Of a stretch of 64,000 bases of DNA, positions 31,321 through 42,647 are shown piece after piece. The notes under the pieces were generated by a model. It did no database searches, had not been told where the DNA came from, and saw only the letters and a program-made list of their open reading frames with translations. The translations under genes and the position numbers were made by a program. This stretch comes from Heterocephalus glaber. Its lineage: Eukaryota; Chordata; Mammalia; Rodentia; Bathyergidae. How positions within the stretch are numbered: the first letter of the stretch is position 1; the number at the start of each line of letters is the position of its first letter. The stretch covers positions 4,458,284 to 4,522,283 of the forward strand of contig NW_004624848.1 in NCBI RefSeq assembly GCF_000247695.1. The letters run 5' to 3'.

Positions 31321-33350
31321 TACCGCCTACAGCCACATTTTCAGCATGAAACATCACCTTAGAATTAACGTTGTGAATGCCGACACACTGGATGTGTTTT
31401 GCCGCTGTATAATTGTCACATGTGTGCAGTGTGAAGATGTCTGATGTCTTCTGTTCTGGGGTCAGAATGCTGCTAGTGGCAGCGAGGATCACAGCCTGGG
31501 ACAGAAATAAGCTCAAGTATTTGTAAAATTACCATTCTTGAATTAAATTTCATCATGTTTTTCTACCCACCCCATTTATTTTATTAGATCTGAACAACTG
31601 AAACAATGAGGAGTAAAATGGGAAAATTAATAATGGCACTGTGGCATTTCCTTATTGGTTTGCTAGAAATTTGAAATTAAAAAATAATATTTGAGTAGCA
31701 GACCATTTCATCTTGTACAATTGTCCTTTAAAACGACATTCGGAGTGTATTTCAGAGGTACCTCAGGGGTTTTCTTTTCAGGTTTTCAGTGAAAATATAT
31801 GATGAATTTGGCCATTATAATATTTTTTTTCCAGGCAGAAGTTCGTCAGGTTCTATTAACAAGATCAGGCACTTCCTCAAACTGGGGTCTACATGAACAT
31901 CTGACTAAATGCTGTTTGTTATTCTCACCAGTCTGCTGGACACAGCAGCCATGCCGTCAGACCTGCTTCCACCCACGGCAGCTTTCTTTCCCCGCTCCCA
32001 CATACTGCAGCACAGTTTGCTTCCTGGCAGCGGACAGAGACTGGCTTTTCACCTCTGTCACAGGGAAAACGCCCTTTAATGCAGAAGCTGAAGTTTCGGG
32101 GCAGCTCCCTGCCTGTGGGGCCAGAATTGGGGAACAGCTCTCTGAGAGCACAGTAGGGTCACCCTGTTCCCAGGGAGCTCCCTGCCCTGCAGGTGGCACA
32201 GTTCCCTTACTGTTTTCCCAGCTTAGGTACCAGTTCCCGGTTCCGGGGGCCGTTCTGTTTCCAAACACCTTTTACTTGATAGCTGTCTCTTCCACAGTTG
32301 CCTTGGACCTCTGCTGTTTTGTTTTAACCTGCATGTAGGTAACATGCTTCATTGTTCAGAACTCTATGTCAGTTATTTGCAGACACACCGCTCTTCCTAC
32401 CCTGGTGAATTTTATATACACATACACCCACTCTGAAGTCCCTCAGTGGCATTCATGTCTTGAATTTGCCTAGCAGCATTACTCACGTAAATAAAATGTG
32501 AGGATATAAATATAAAACAAGTTGCATTCGTTCCATCCCTCAACTGAATGGAGTTTTATCAGCAAAAAGTTACTTTGTTTCTTTATAAGCTGCATTTAAG
32601 AGATAGATATAATTTTGTTTTAGATTGCCATTTTTGTGAAGGATATTAATCGAGCATTAAAAACAATGATAGAAGGTCATTAATGAAAAGTTAAAGCAAA
32701 ACTCTTAACTGATCTTTAATATTTGCTTTTCAATCCTATTGAAGAAAAGATTAATTTTAAATTGTGTTTTACTACATTACAGGATTTCAAGGCGAATATT
32801 AAATTCAATTCATGAATCAGTCACTATACCATTATGAAATAAAATTTAACTGATCAAAAAAGTTCATGTTGGATTATTTTTACTACCTATAACAAATGAA
32901 GTCAGAATACATTAGAATCAGCAATATTTTTCCTTTTGTCATAAGAAATTTTTGTAAATATTTCTTTTTGTAGACTTATCAGTATTCCATGAATTCATCA
33001 TTATGTCTAATATACACATTTTGATGAAAAAGAGCCACTTCCAAAGGTCATATATAGGACTGGTCACAGAGGAGTAGAGAAAAGTTTTCATCGAGGCTTG
33101 ATGCTTTTAGCCATTGGCAACCCAAAGATTACTCTTGAGAATGATGATAAAGGATGGTGGGAGTTTCCACCCTTCAAATGCTCTTTATTAATGTCTCCAA
33201 CTCTGAGATTCCTAATTATTCTCTCTATTTCTGGCCAACACTGATGAATACTGATTTGTTCTGATGTTCCCTGGAGGAAATAATTTAATTTTATATCATG
33301 TCTAACAGTCTTCTGTGTAAAAAATAATATATGCTGGAGAAAATCTTTGC
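31321..33350. other. Unrecognised; AT-rich block with homeodomain-like sites
   Basis: 31820-32338 has a 179-codon plus frame preceded by a pyrimidine tract and AG, but the predicted peptide looks unstructured and I reject it as a gene. 32580-32860 is AT-rich but not visibly repeat-derived. It contains GGATATTAATCGAGC and GGTCATTAATGAAAAG, which resemble homeodomain-binding sites. No gene is supported. Confidence 0.35.
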
Positions 33351-33445
33351 TAATCACATATCTGACAAAGAATATAAATATCTGTAATCTCTTGTTGCTA
33401 TATGACATAAAGACTGAAAAGTCAACTACAAAAATGCAGGCAATC

Positions 33446-33535
33446 TGGGCCGGAGATTTAGCTCAGTGGTTCCACCGCTTGCCTTGCAAGCTCAAGGACC
33501 CGAGTTTGATCCCCAGTACCAAAAAAAAAAAAAAG
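33446..33535 (+). mobile_element. ID-type SINE with 14-bp TSD
   Basis: Reads TGGGCCGGAGATTTAGCTCA, a GTGGTTCCACCGC variant, a B-box-like GAGTTTGATCCCC and a GTACC end followed by A14. Perfect 14-bp flanks AAATGCAGGCAATC (33432-33445 and 33536-33549) show a young insertion into the L1. Confidence 0.95.
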
Positions 33536-33806
33536 AAATGCAGGCAATCCAATCAGAACATTTAGAAGCAGGCAGATGGAAAGTAATCACAGAGAAAAAT
33601 GCTGAACATCATTAAACACTGGGAAAATGACCAAGCTGTAATGAGATCTAAACACACCTCTATCAAATGACAAAGATAAAACAGTGACAGTTCCAAATGC
33701 TGATGATTTTGAGAAATCAAATCATTCGTATTTTGTTGGTGAAAATGTCAAATGTTTCAGCCCCTCTGAAAAGTAGCCTAGCTATTTCTTATAAAAATAG
33801 ACACAG

Positions 33807-33873
33807 GCAGTGTCACTGCACCTGCCTGGCAAGTGCAAGGTCCTGAGTTTGATCCCTGGTACTGGAAAAAAAG
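33807..33873 (+). mobile_element. 5'-truncated ID-type SINE
   Basis: Only the 3' portion of the SINE is present: CACTGCACCTGCCTGGCAAG, then a TCCTGAGTTTGATCCC B-box region and a GGTACTGG plus A-rich tail. Flanks AATAGACACAG (33796-33806) and AACAGACACAG (33874-33884) match at 10 of 11 positions, as expected for truncated L1-mediated insertion. Confidence 0.85.
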
Positions 33874-33884
33874 AACAGACACAG

Positions 33885-34190
33885 AAAAACTTTGGGCAAA
33901 TTAAACTCAGCAGATCTTATCTGAGCAAGAATGACTCATGAACTGGTCAGCAGACTAAACCAGTGCAGGTCCAAAGAGTTCCACATAGCATTGTGGGCAG
34001 CCGTATTTAAAGACAGAAGGAAAGGACCCACAGCCTGATGGGTTACAGGTGGGCTCTCGCCTTATATGGGCAGGGTCTGGTTCACACTCAGCTTCGGTGA
34101 CTGGCTGACTTAGCTACCTGCTACAAGAACATTCTTTCAAAACAGATTTCCACAGCTATGTTAGTTGTAGTTGGCCACAAATGGAGCCAG
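33885..34190 (-). mobile_element. ERVL-type LTR (MLT2-like), antisense
   Basis: The plus strand reads 'AACTCAGCAGATCTTATCTG' and 'AGCAAGAATGACTCATGAAC', then GGTCAGCAGAC and GAGTTCCACATAGCATTGTGGGC, resembling the reverse of an MLT2/ERVL LTR. L1 sequence resumes after it at about 34200, so it is nested in the L1. Confidence 0.5.
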
Positions 34191-34765
34191 TGTTAGGTCC
34201 AATTTGAAGTATCACATGCAGTTGTCACATGACCTATCAGTTGCACTGTTGGACATTTATCCCAGAAAAGTGCAAACCTGAGCCTGAACAAAAGCTTGTA
34301 TACAGATGCTTCTAGTAATTTTATTTATACAGTAAGAGCCAGGCATCTTGTCAGGGGAGAGTGGTGGAAGTGTGTAAATCTACTGTGGACACTGCTCGGT
34401 AATGGAGGAGCGAGCTGCTGACATGCAGAGCACTCTGCTGGAGCCACCAGAGAATTATGGTGGGTAAAATTACAAGAGACTTTATCCTTCATGGTTCCAG
34501 TTATGTAACACTCCTGAAATAACAGAGAAACGGGGAGTAGATCCGGTGATGGCAACTGCTCTGCATCCTGATTGTGGTGGTTTTTATGAGAACACACACA
34601 TGTGACGTATTGCATAGAAAGACAGACACAAAATGCACGCAGAGTTGTTGTGGTCGAACTAAACTGTGGTGTGATCACAGTCAGTTTTTCTTGTCATGGT
34701 TATTCAAGACTATGAAAGTGAGAGGACAGTGTGTACCACCCAGTAAACGGTATCTTCAGGAAAAA

Positions 34766-35840
34766 GGCTGTACGGGGCCTCTCTGACTACTTTGTTGCTG
34801 TTGTTTTCAACTTCCAATGAACATGTAATTATTTTAAAGAGAAAAGTTTAAAAGCAATGTACTTATTTTCTCCAGAGAGAATGTTATACTGAGATTAAAT
34901 GATTGCTATTTCGAAGCTTGATTGTTATAACAATTATGTTTGATCTTAAAAAGCAACACAATAATTAGATACAAAAGAGTTAAGTGCAAAAATATTTTGT
35001 TTAATTTTCTTCAAGAATCTGCATTCCTCTTAAGACTTTAATGTGTCATAGATGTTCTATGACTATTTTCACTTACTAATTTCTTAGGATTCTGCTTCTT
35101 TGTTATATATGAATAATAGGCTATAATGTTCTTCCTCCTCATTTGATGTAGATTAAGTTATTTAGCTCCTGCTGCTAAGAAACACAAAACCACTCTGAGT
35201 CAAGAATGAAGATATGTGTATGGCAACTTGCCTGTGAACTTTTATGATTCCAGCTGAATTCTTAATGTGTCCTTTGTGAGAGTATTAAGTTTAGGTTAAA
35301 ATACATTCCTAGTATCATACCGTCGGTATTACTAGAAATTTCCTAAAGACATTTTTAACAAAATCCAGATGAGTAATTTCAAAGAAATGTCTAGTTCTCC
35401 AAGGCTGAGTTAAATCACTGTGTGACAGCAGCAGCAAGATTGGGGCTTTGGGAAACGATAGTTTTTTAAGGACAGATTAAACCTCAGCATCTGGGTTCTC
35501 ATGTAGTCCTAGGATGAATGTCTTGTAAGGCTGGTCTTCCTGAATTAAGGATATATTTCAGTGCCAAATTCATCAGTTCGGAAGCAGTGTAAAATCTTCC
35601 ACCTGCTTACAGACCTCTCTGAGTTTCCTCAGCCCTCAATTTATTCTTTTCTTTCTACCCTGGGAAGCTTTGGGCTGAACCTTCCGTAGTTCCTGACAAG
35701 CAGCTGCTCTGTTAAGAGACCTGTCTTTCCCTGTCTTCTGAGTATGAGATGTTAGTGTATGTGAGCTGCAGAGGGCCAGGCAGTCAGAATTAGAATGCTG
35801 TGGCATTTATTAAGCACCCGAGTGTGTATGGGGGTAAGGT
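34766..35840. other. Unrecognised sequence
   Basis: AT-rich at 34800-35350, then balanced. No gene or repeat was recognised. Confidence 0.35.
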
Positions 35841-35847
35841 GGGGTAT

Positions 35848-36292
35848 TAGCTGGCTTTCCTGACAGGGAGAAAATACTCAACCACCACAATTTAGAGGAG
35901 ATTTTAAATTTCAGCTCACAGTTTTGGGGGATTAAGTCCATGGTTGGCTGGCTTTGTGGAAGAGTGTGGCAGAGGATAGCTACTGACCTTGGAGCAGGCA
36001 GGAAGGAGAGGGGAAGGAGAGAGGGAACAAGGGGGTAAGGGAGAAGGAGAGGTGGAGGGAGCCAGGCAGATGAGAAGGGGGAATGGAGGGAAGGAGAGAA
36101 GCCCAGGACAAGAATCATCCTTCCAGGTCGCCGTCCAGTGACCCATTCCAACCAGGCCCGCCTCCCGCAGCAGTTCAGCCATGGCCTCTCCAACGGATGA
36201 ATCACTGATGAGTTATCGACAGGACAGTCAGCTTTCAGAGGTCCCCTCTTTGAACACCTAAGGCTTGGGGGACATTTTAATCTAAGCCATAA
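35848..36292 (-). mobile_element. MaLR LTR, antisense, with polypurine tract
   Basis: The left edge 'GGTATTAGCTGGCTTTCCTG' and 'CAGCTCACAGTTTTGGGGGA' and the right end 'TTTTAATCTAAGCCATAACA' give an antisense LTR. It holds a long purine tract at about 35998-36104 (GGAAGGAGAGGGGAAGGAGA-like). A 191-codon minus-strand frame crosses the whole element. Its Pro/Leu-rich, low-complexity peptide comes from the purine tract. Confidence 0.7.
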
Positions 36293-36444
36293 CAAGTGGG
36301 TTGCGTTCTGGGATAGGAAGAATAAAACGACCAGGAAATGCTTTGAGACCTGTAGGATATTTTTCAGTGTTATATACCATACCATAGATTAAACTAGACA
36401 TTGGAACTTATGCATGTTAATTTGGAAAAATATCTATCATTTAA

Positions 36445-36800
36445 ACAGTACTGGGTTTACAGTCAAGAGGGCTGGGTTGAATGTACTGACTTCTAATGTT
36501 TCAGGGTTATGATCTTGAATGAATTAATCTTATATCCTTTAATACCCTCATGTCTAATGTCAGGCTTGTAATATAAGTCTTTTTCTTTTTTCTTCTTTCT
36601 TTCTTTTTTTAGAGAGTGAGTCCTGCTCTATTGCCAAGGCTAGTCTAGAACTCCTGAGCTCATGTGACCCTCCTGCCTCAGCCTCCCTGGTAGCTGGGAC
36701 TACACGTGTATACCCCTGGGCCAAGTTTGTAGTACTGTTTTAAAATGGTCTTATGAGGGTTAAATATATTAATGCACATGTGAAATAAAATTTCAAAATA
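36445..36800 (+). mobile_element. MIR SINE split by a B1
   Basis: The left half reads 'CTGGGTTTACAGTCAAGAGG' and GGGTTATGATCTTGAATGAATTAATC. The right half resumes at about 36728 with 'TCTTATGAGGGTTAAATATA' and TTAATGCACATGTGAAAT. These are the consecutive parts of a MIR, separated by the antisense B1 at 36575-36722. Confidence 0.6.
36575..36722 (-). mobile_element. B1-type (7SL-derived) SINE, antisense
   Basis: The plus strand shows 'GAGAGTGAGTCCTGCTCTAT', 'CCAAGGCTAGTCTAGAACTC', 'GACCCTCCTGCCTCAGCCTC' and 'GTAGCTGGGACTACACGTGT' after a T-rich tail. This is a 7SL-derived SINE. Weak flanking repeats TTGTAATAT/TTGTAGTAC (7/9) agree with insertion into the MIR. Confidence 0.75.
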
Positions 36801-36835
36801 TAAGTCCTTTCAATCATAATTTATAGATAGGATAC

Positions 36836-37233
36836 TGTCTTAGTTACTTTGCTCGTTGCTGATACAAAATACCTGACACCCAAACTTAAGGGAGGAAAGG
36901 TTTATTTGGCTCACAGTTTGTAGAAGTTTCAGTCCATAGTCTGCTGGCTCCAGGCAGGGTGGCACTGCAGAGGCGTCTGGCAGAGGGGAAAGAGTCCATA
37001 GAAAACAGGCAGGTGAGAACAAACAAGGGACCTCCACAGCCTCTTTCTGCCCCTTTTACACTCTACCTAGGCTACCGGGGCTAGTTAGGGCAGTGCCAAA
37101 CCAATCAGTGGGCTGATTTACCAGTAAAACACCCTAATCCCACCATCACACAGTCTAGATCCAGCCACCTCTGAAAGACCCCCACCTATGACAGCATGAG
37201 GCTTTGGGGGTCGTCTAGACCCAAGTCCGAACA
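36836..37233 (-). mobile_element. Solo MaLR LTR, family A, copy 3
   Basis: Reversed relative to copies 1 and 2. The plus strand starts 'TGTCTTAGTTACTTTGCTCG' and ends with GGGGGTCGTCTAGACCC and a CGAACA edge. The GTCCATAGTCTGCTGGCTCC and GAAAGACCCCCACCTATGA segments identify the family. Flanks GATAC and GATGT agree at 3 of 5. A (TGTC)n microsatellite adjoins the right edge. Confidence 0.82.
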
Positions 37234-37235
37234 GA

Positions 37236-37258
37236 TGTCTGTCTGTCTGTCTGTCTAT
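37236..37258 (+). repeat. (TGTC)n microsatellite
   Basis: About five TGTC units followed by TATC, starting directly after the LTR. Confidence 0.9.
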
Positions 37259-38215
37259 CTACAGGTTTACTGTGTAAATGTGTGAGTATTTTACATTTCT
37301 TTGTGTTTTCAGCATGCAGCTGAGTATAGGTTTTCGTTTTCCTTTTGAGTCAGTGTTCTCCAGTGCCCTGCACACATGAAATGCACTTAATAAGTGTAAG
37401 TTGAATAAATAGAAGAATAAACCTAAAAGGAGGAAGAATACCACACATAATTGAGAGAATTAATGTATTCTAATTTAATTGCCTCCTGGTGAAGAATAAG
37501 CACAGAAACTGTCTGAGCAAGAGCTAAATCACAGCATCTCTTACGTGAAATTAAATAATTTTAGAAATGATGGTAAATGTTTTTAGTGGTTTCATTTTAC
37601 TGTACTGGCATAGCTGTGAGCATCAATCATGCACCCCCTGTTCATAAACCCTAAGTGACTCCCATTCTTCTCATTTCTTGGAAAATAAAATTCAATTCTT
37701 CAGTTTGGCACTAAGCTTTTCGAATTTATTTTTCCATTTTGCTGTTCTTGTCCCTCCTGTGCGCTTCCCCTATATGCCCCACTCCTCCCCTCCCGCTGTC
37801 TTGTCTTTCATCTGTGTCTGGTGTCCTGCTCCATGTGAAATACCCTGCAGTCCGCATCCGGGGGGCAATCCTGTGCCCCCATCAACTCCATCCCAACATC
37901 CGCGTCCCAGGGAGGCCATGCCCATGTCTCCATTTGGAGGTAACTTCTTACCTAAATCTCCATGCCACTTTGTGTTTGCTCTCTCGAGACCTTTGTCACT
38001 TCCTAGTCAAACTTTAAAACCCTTTTTTCTGGCAGAAAAATACCTTTTTATTTTCAAGATACCTACATTGTAAGTGCACAATTATTAGTTTACTGAATAA
38101 GTTGAATGTATGCAGTGTATGCTTTTGCTTGAGAATGACATGCATTTACCAAAATTATGCACAATAAGGAATTGTATGTTCACAATTTTGACATACCCAT
38201 CTTTATTATGTTTAA
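37259..38215. other. Unrecognised; possible L2/MIR tail
   Basis: 37330-37415 ('CACTTAATAAGTGTAAGTTG', then AATAAATAGAAGAATAA) resembles the 3' end of an L2 or MIR element. 37730-37930 is C-rich with two overlapping frames of 92 and 131 codons but no recognisable domain. Confidence 0.35.
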
Positions 38216-38219
38216 TTGA

Positions 38220-39075
38220 TTTTGGAAAAAGTGCTAATGTAATTTTTGGGGGACTGATAATCTTCTCAGCAAATGGGGCTGGAATGTTTGGATATAATAT
38301 GCAAAAAAGAAAGAATGAAATAAAAGAATTTAAATTCTTTCCTCATCAATAATAAAAATAAACATTAACGGATCATATACTTAAATATAAGCACTAAAAG
38401 TATAAAACTTTAAGACAAAAACCCAGAAAATCTGTATTCTTGAATTATGGAAAGAGATCTTAGATTTGATAACAAAAGCATGATCCATGAGAGAAAAATG
38501 ATAAATTAGACCTTACCTAAACTAAAAATGCAGATTTAGTTCTCAAAGGACACTAGTAAGAATATAGAACAAGATAACTCTGAACTGAAGAAAATACATG
38601 CAATCATACACCTAGTAAATGACTTGTATATGTGAAAAACTCTTGTAACTCAAGAATAAGAAACCAAATGACCTAAGTAAAATATGCACACAGGATTTGA
38701 ATAGACATTTCAAAATATGGATAGCAAATGAGCACATGACAATGGGCTCAAAATGATCATTCATTGGATAAAATAAATTAAAAGTACAATGAATGATCAT
38801 ATCACACCTGTAGAAGGAATAATATTAAAAAGAGAACACCAAGAGCTGTCAAGGATGTGGAGAAACTGGAACCATGACACATAGTTCTGGGGATGTAGTA
38901 CAACACAGGTGCTTTGGAAAGCAGTTTAATTGTTGCATGTACCCCGGCCATGTGGCAGTAATTTTACTAGTAGGTATCCATATGGAGACTTCTATGTGAA
39001 TGTTGATAGCAGCATTATGCATAATAGCTACAAGCTGAAAGTAGTCCTAATGCCCATATCCAGCTGATCAATACC
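38220..39075 (+). mobile_element. L1 fragment (sense)
   Basis: Sense L1 ORF2 3' phrases are seen: 'TCTCAGCAAATGGGGCTGGA', 'GAATAGACATTTCAAAATAT', 'GTCAAGGATGTGGAGAAACT', 'GTGCTTTGGAAAGCAGTTTA' and 'GCAGCATTATGCATAATAGC'. The stretch covers the same part of L1 as 55425-56890. It is diverged and has no open frame. Confidence 0.8.
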
Positions 39076-39258
39076 ACCCTAATTCTGGTCTAATATTTAT
39101 ATAAAAGCAAATACCATTTAATAGTCCTTTACAGTGTTATTTCCTTTTTCTTTGACTTGGTTTCCAGACCCTTTGTCATTCTGCCTTGTTGGGAACATTG
39201 GTTCCTTTCCTCTTTCAGATTTGATTCTGAGAACTGAGAGTACTTTTGGGAAGACAGC

Positions 39259-39619
39259 TCTATTAGTTACTTCTCTCATTCCTGTGACATAACACCCAAC
39301 ACCCACAAGTTAAGGGAGGAAAGGTTTATTCAGCTCACAGTGTGTAGAGGTTTCCGTCCATAGTCAGTTGGCTCCAAGGCAGGGTGGCCTGGAAGAGGCC
39401 ACAGACACACGGTTCATGGCCATGGATCACAGCAAAAGCACAGGGGACCTTGAGGGTGTCTTTCTGTCCTGTTTATCCCATCCAGACTACTGGGATTGGG
39501 GTGGTGCCAAACCAATCAGTGGACTGGTTTAGTAATCACATGCCCCTAATCCCAGCATCATGCAGTCTAGATTCAGCCACCAGAGGCTTTGAGGGGACGT
39601 CTAGACACGAACCCTAACA
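39259..39619 (-). mobile_element. Solo MaLR LTR, family A, copy 4
   Basis: A reversed copy of about 361 bp. The plus strand has TATTAGTTACTTCTCTCATT, 'AAGGGAGGAAAGGTTTATTC', 'GTCCATAGTCAGTTGGCTCC' and GACGTCTAGACACGAACCC, ending CTAACA. A perfect 5-bp duplication ACAGC flanks it (39254-39258 and 39620-39624). It lacks part of the middle of copy 3. Confidence 0.87.
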
Positions 39620-39624
39620 ACAGC

Positions 39625-42600
39625 CTACCTCGAGTAGAGCAGCTGTGTATTCTCTGTGGTTCTCAGCACCACCTCTATTCCTGGCCTCTGTCCCTCCTCA
39701 GCAGGAGTTCAGGCCCTTCTTAGATTTCCTACAAAAGTCACATTCATTCTGAGCATTTTGAGTTGAGATGTTTCACAAGACTCCTCATGAATTTCCCTGA
39801 CACTAATGGCACTGAAGCCTTAAGGGCTCCAATTTACACATTTCTCCAGAAGATTTGTTCCCAATTTGAAATGTAACATTATAGATTCTCTTTCTCTTAA
39901 CAAGGACACTAAAAGTGTGCCAGCCTTCCCTACAGCACTTGCATCTGCCTCTGGGCATTAGGATTGGTCACTTTCCTTTCGCTATCCTTCCACTGTGGAG
40001 TTCTCGTACACATTTTCCCAATCTCTCTCCACCTCTGCATTCTTTCTCTTCCTCCTACCTTCCTCCTTTTTTTCCTTCAAATAAAAACTGTCTTTCTCAC
40101 TTGGGTGGATTTATTTTCCTCTTCCCATTTTTGGGTGCTCCAAATGGACTTTGTCCCAAATCGCCCACTTATCTCAAGAATAGATCCCATGAGAAAAAGA
40201 ATTCTCACAGCAACTCTTACAGGAGAATTTCTCCTGCCTCGCCACGTAGATTTGACCTCCACTCATCATTGACAATAGGTCCCCCATCTCATTCCCATGA
40301 AGATATCCGTTTTTGATAAAAATAGAGTTGATCCATGTTTTCTTATGAGAAGGGCATAAACATCTCTGGGTGTATTCTAACTGAAGCCACATTCCTGCCT
40401 TCTTAAGTGAAATCTATAACTGTATCATTCTCTTTACAATTCTATGTTCATACATGTCCTCATAATATGGGTATTTAGGGATAAATGTACTATTTCCACT
40501 TCCTCCCAAGTTCTGTTTACATGTGTACCACTTCATATAGTCTGGACTCTCAGTCCATTTAGTCCATGCTAATAAGGGTAGACTAATGGTGAAGTCTTTT
40601 AAACATTTAAAAATGTTTTTTTGGCCTATGTAGATTGATTTCAGACTGTGATGAAAGCTGTGGCAAATTGAAAACTCACAGCATTATGCTCTGCTTGTAA
40701 GCTCATGCGGGGGTTTACCTCCCGATTGAAGGCCTGCGATGTCAGACTGTCTCTGAAGTGCAGTCTCTGACTACGTCCAGAGCATGTACCATGTGTGCCA
40801 AATCACTCGGAAGATTTATTCCCCATGGTTCAGTTTTCCTGTTACATTCTTTTCAAGGAAATGTTCTGCATGTATGCAAATGTGTGAATGACTCCATTCT
40901 GAATCATTAGCATTTTGCTGAGAGGACACTAAGTAATATAGTTGGTTGAAGTTCCCCTCAGAGTTCTTTTTTTTTTAAATAGAACAATGTGACTTTTCTT
41001 TTTTAAAACCCATTCAGGGTTGAAAAAGTCATTAGCATGTGAATGTGGATATCTCAGGAATTGATGTACTACAGTTGGGGCTGTTACAGTAATGAAAGTG
41101 AGATTATCACAGAAATGAATCACAGAGCCATAAACTTGTTACACACAGTGGGATCCATTAGTATGTCAGTGGAAATGATGGGATGTTATCGAAGACAGTG
41201 GTATTGTTTTAATGGAGAGAAAGTGTGAGTAGAACATATAGTCAAATTTTAGAAAACTCCAGGAGACTTTAAAAGCTAAAACTGTCCCTCTATCTTAAAA
41301 TTTTCTCTTTAAAATGGGTTCTATTGTGGACCATGATAACATTGAGTATAATGACATTATTTATTATATCAGCTAATGGAAATTGAAATTAATTACCATA
41401 AATTTATTATTTTTACCTATCTTTTTAATATGTGTAGGATTCCTACTTGTATATAGACATATCTTTTTTGCATCTATCTTGGCAGCCTAAGAATATGATA
41501 TAAATTCCATTCTCTGAAAGCCATTTAAGCCCTGTTTTGAGAAAAATGGCTTTGGCATAGAAGTTGGGGATAAAATAAAGATATTTAAAAGTTCATCCTT
41601 TATTTTCAATGATTAGAATTAGAGTGGAATTGTAACTTCATTTCTCCATTAAGAAAAGTGAGTAAAATTTCTCCAGATGACTGTATATTGCTTACTTATC
41701 CTCCAAATTAAAAATCTATCTGCCTGAGAAGGTTCAGACAGTGCCGTGATGGAAAATAACCCTGTAGGGTGACTGGCAGTAATGAAAGAACATACAGCAT
41801 ATATTTCTCTTGATTTGTCATCCAAGGATCTCTGTGAAGTCTCACCCAGGAAATTATTATTTGGACTTTATGAGCTCACCTTATTATTATCTGGAAATTG
41901 ACTTAGATCTTAAACTGAAGGAAATCTCACATCTCAATTTGAAAATAATATCTTCTATGACTTCATATTTTCCTCTTCTTTTCTGAAAAAACATAAGAAG
42001 CTATATCCAAAGAAAATATGTTGCCAGTGATGAACCAATCATGGATGTGAACCACTGAAAATTAATTATTTAATAAGAGCAGCTACATGTAATTTGCTTA
42101 AAAATTTGAAAACTCATAAGGCTGATGGCCATGGAGGAAATTTTTCATGAAAACTTAATGTTTAATAGACATAATTATACTTCTAAAAATAAAATCAAAA
42201 TGTCTATGTCTGGATTGATCAGAGTGTAAAAGACAATGAATCGATACTGAACTATGAGTAAAGTAAGGAAAGCTTTCTCTGGCTCCAAAAGACAAAGAAT
42301 ACATGTCTGAAATACGATCTGCAAAGTGCTCAGGAATAGGAGATATAGGAAGTGATACAGGATACCACTAACTCAGGTAGGTAGTTGGATGTAGGAAATT
42401 CTGGGATTGTGCGTAGCTGGTCCTCCACGTATCTCACTGATGCACATCACAGTGCCTTTCACGTTAGCATCTATCTGTTACATCAGTAGAGGAAAAAGTT
42501 CTGTCTGTCCTCCTGTAGGTAACATTACCCCACTGGGGCATCGGGAAAACAGATGTGCAAAGAAGTCTTTGTCCCATGCTAACGATAACAATAACCATAT

Positions 42601-42647
42601 AGTGAGTGTTTTCCTTGTGGTAGAAACTGGTGGGGGTGCTTTACATC
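39625..42647. other. Unrecognised, largely AT-rich sequence
   Basis: No gene is supported. Two overlapping plus-strand frames of 102 and 133 codons at 39915-40316 have no recognised domain. 41040-41240 and 41690-41920 lack visible repeat signatures. They contain motifs such as GAGATTATCACAG and CCTTATTATTATCTGG, and I note them as weak candidates for conserved non-coding DNA. Confidence 0.35.

Larger units (their letters stand above)
33355..34765 (+). mobile_element. L1 (sense), interrupted by two SINEs and an LTR
   Basis: Sense L1 ORF2 3'-end phrases run through the block: 'TCTGACAAAGAATATAAATA', 'AATGCTGAACATCATTAAAC', 'GTTGCACTGTTGGACATTTA', 'TCCCAGAAAAGTGCAAACCT', and then a 3' region with GTTATGTAACACTCCTGAAATAA. 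The L1 is interrupted at 33446-33535 and 33807-33873 by ID SINEs and at about 33885-34190 by an ERVL-like LTR. No open frame is intact. Confidence 0.7.

Noticed and set aside
31799..32338. 179-codon frame preceded by a splice-acceptor-like pyrimidine tract and AG, with a donor-like GTAACA near the end
   Set aside because: The peptide looks random and Cys/Pro-rich without domain, there is no partner exon, and acceptor-like motifs are common by chance.
33446..33535. A tRNA gene (A and B boxes present)
   Set aside because: It has a 3' A-rich tail, target duplications and the ID SINE layout, and no complete cloverleaf. The same applies to the other ID copies.
35810..36385. 191-codon minus-strand open frame
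   Set aside because: It covers an antisense MaLR LTR. Its low-complexity Pro/Leu/Ser content comes from the polypurine tract.
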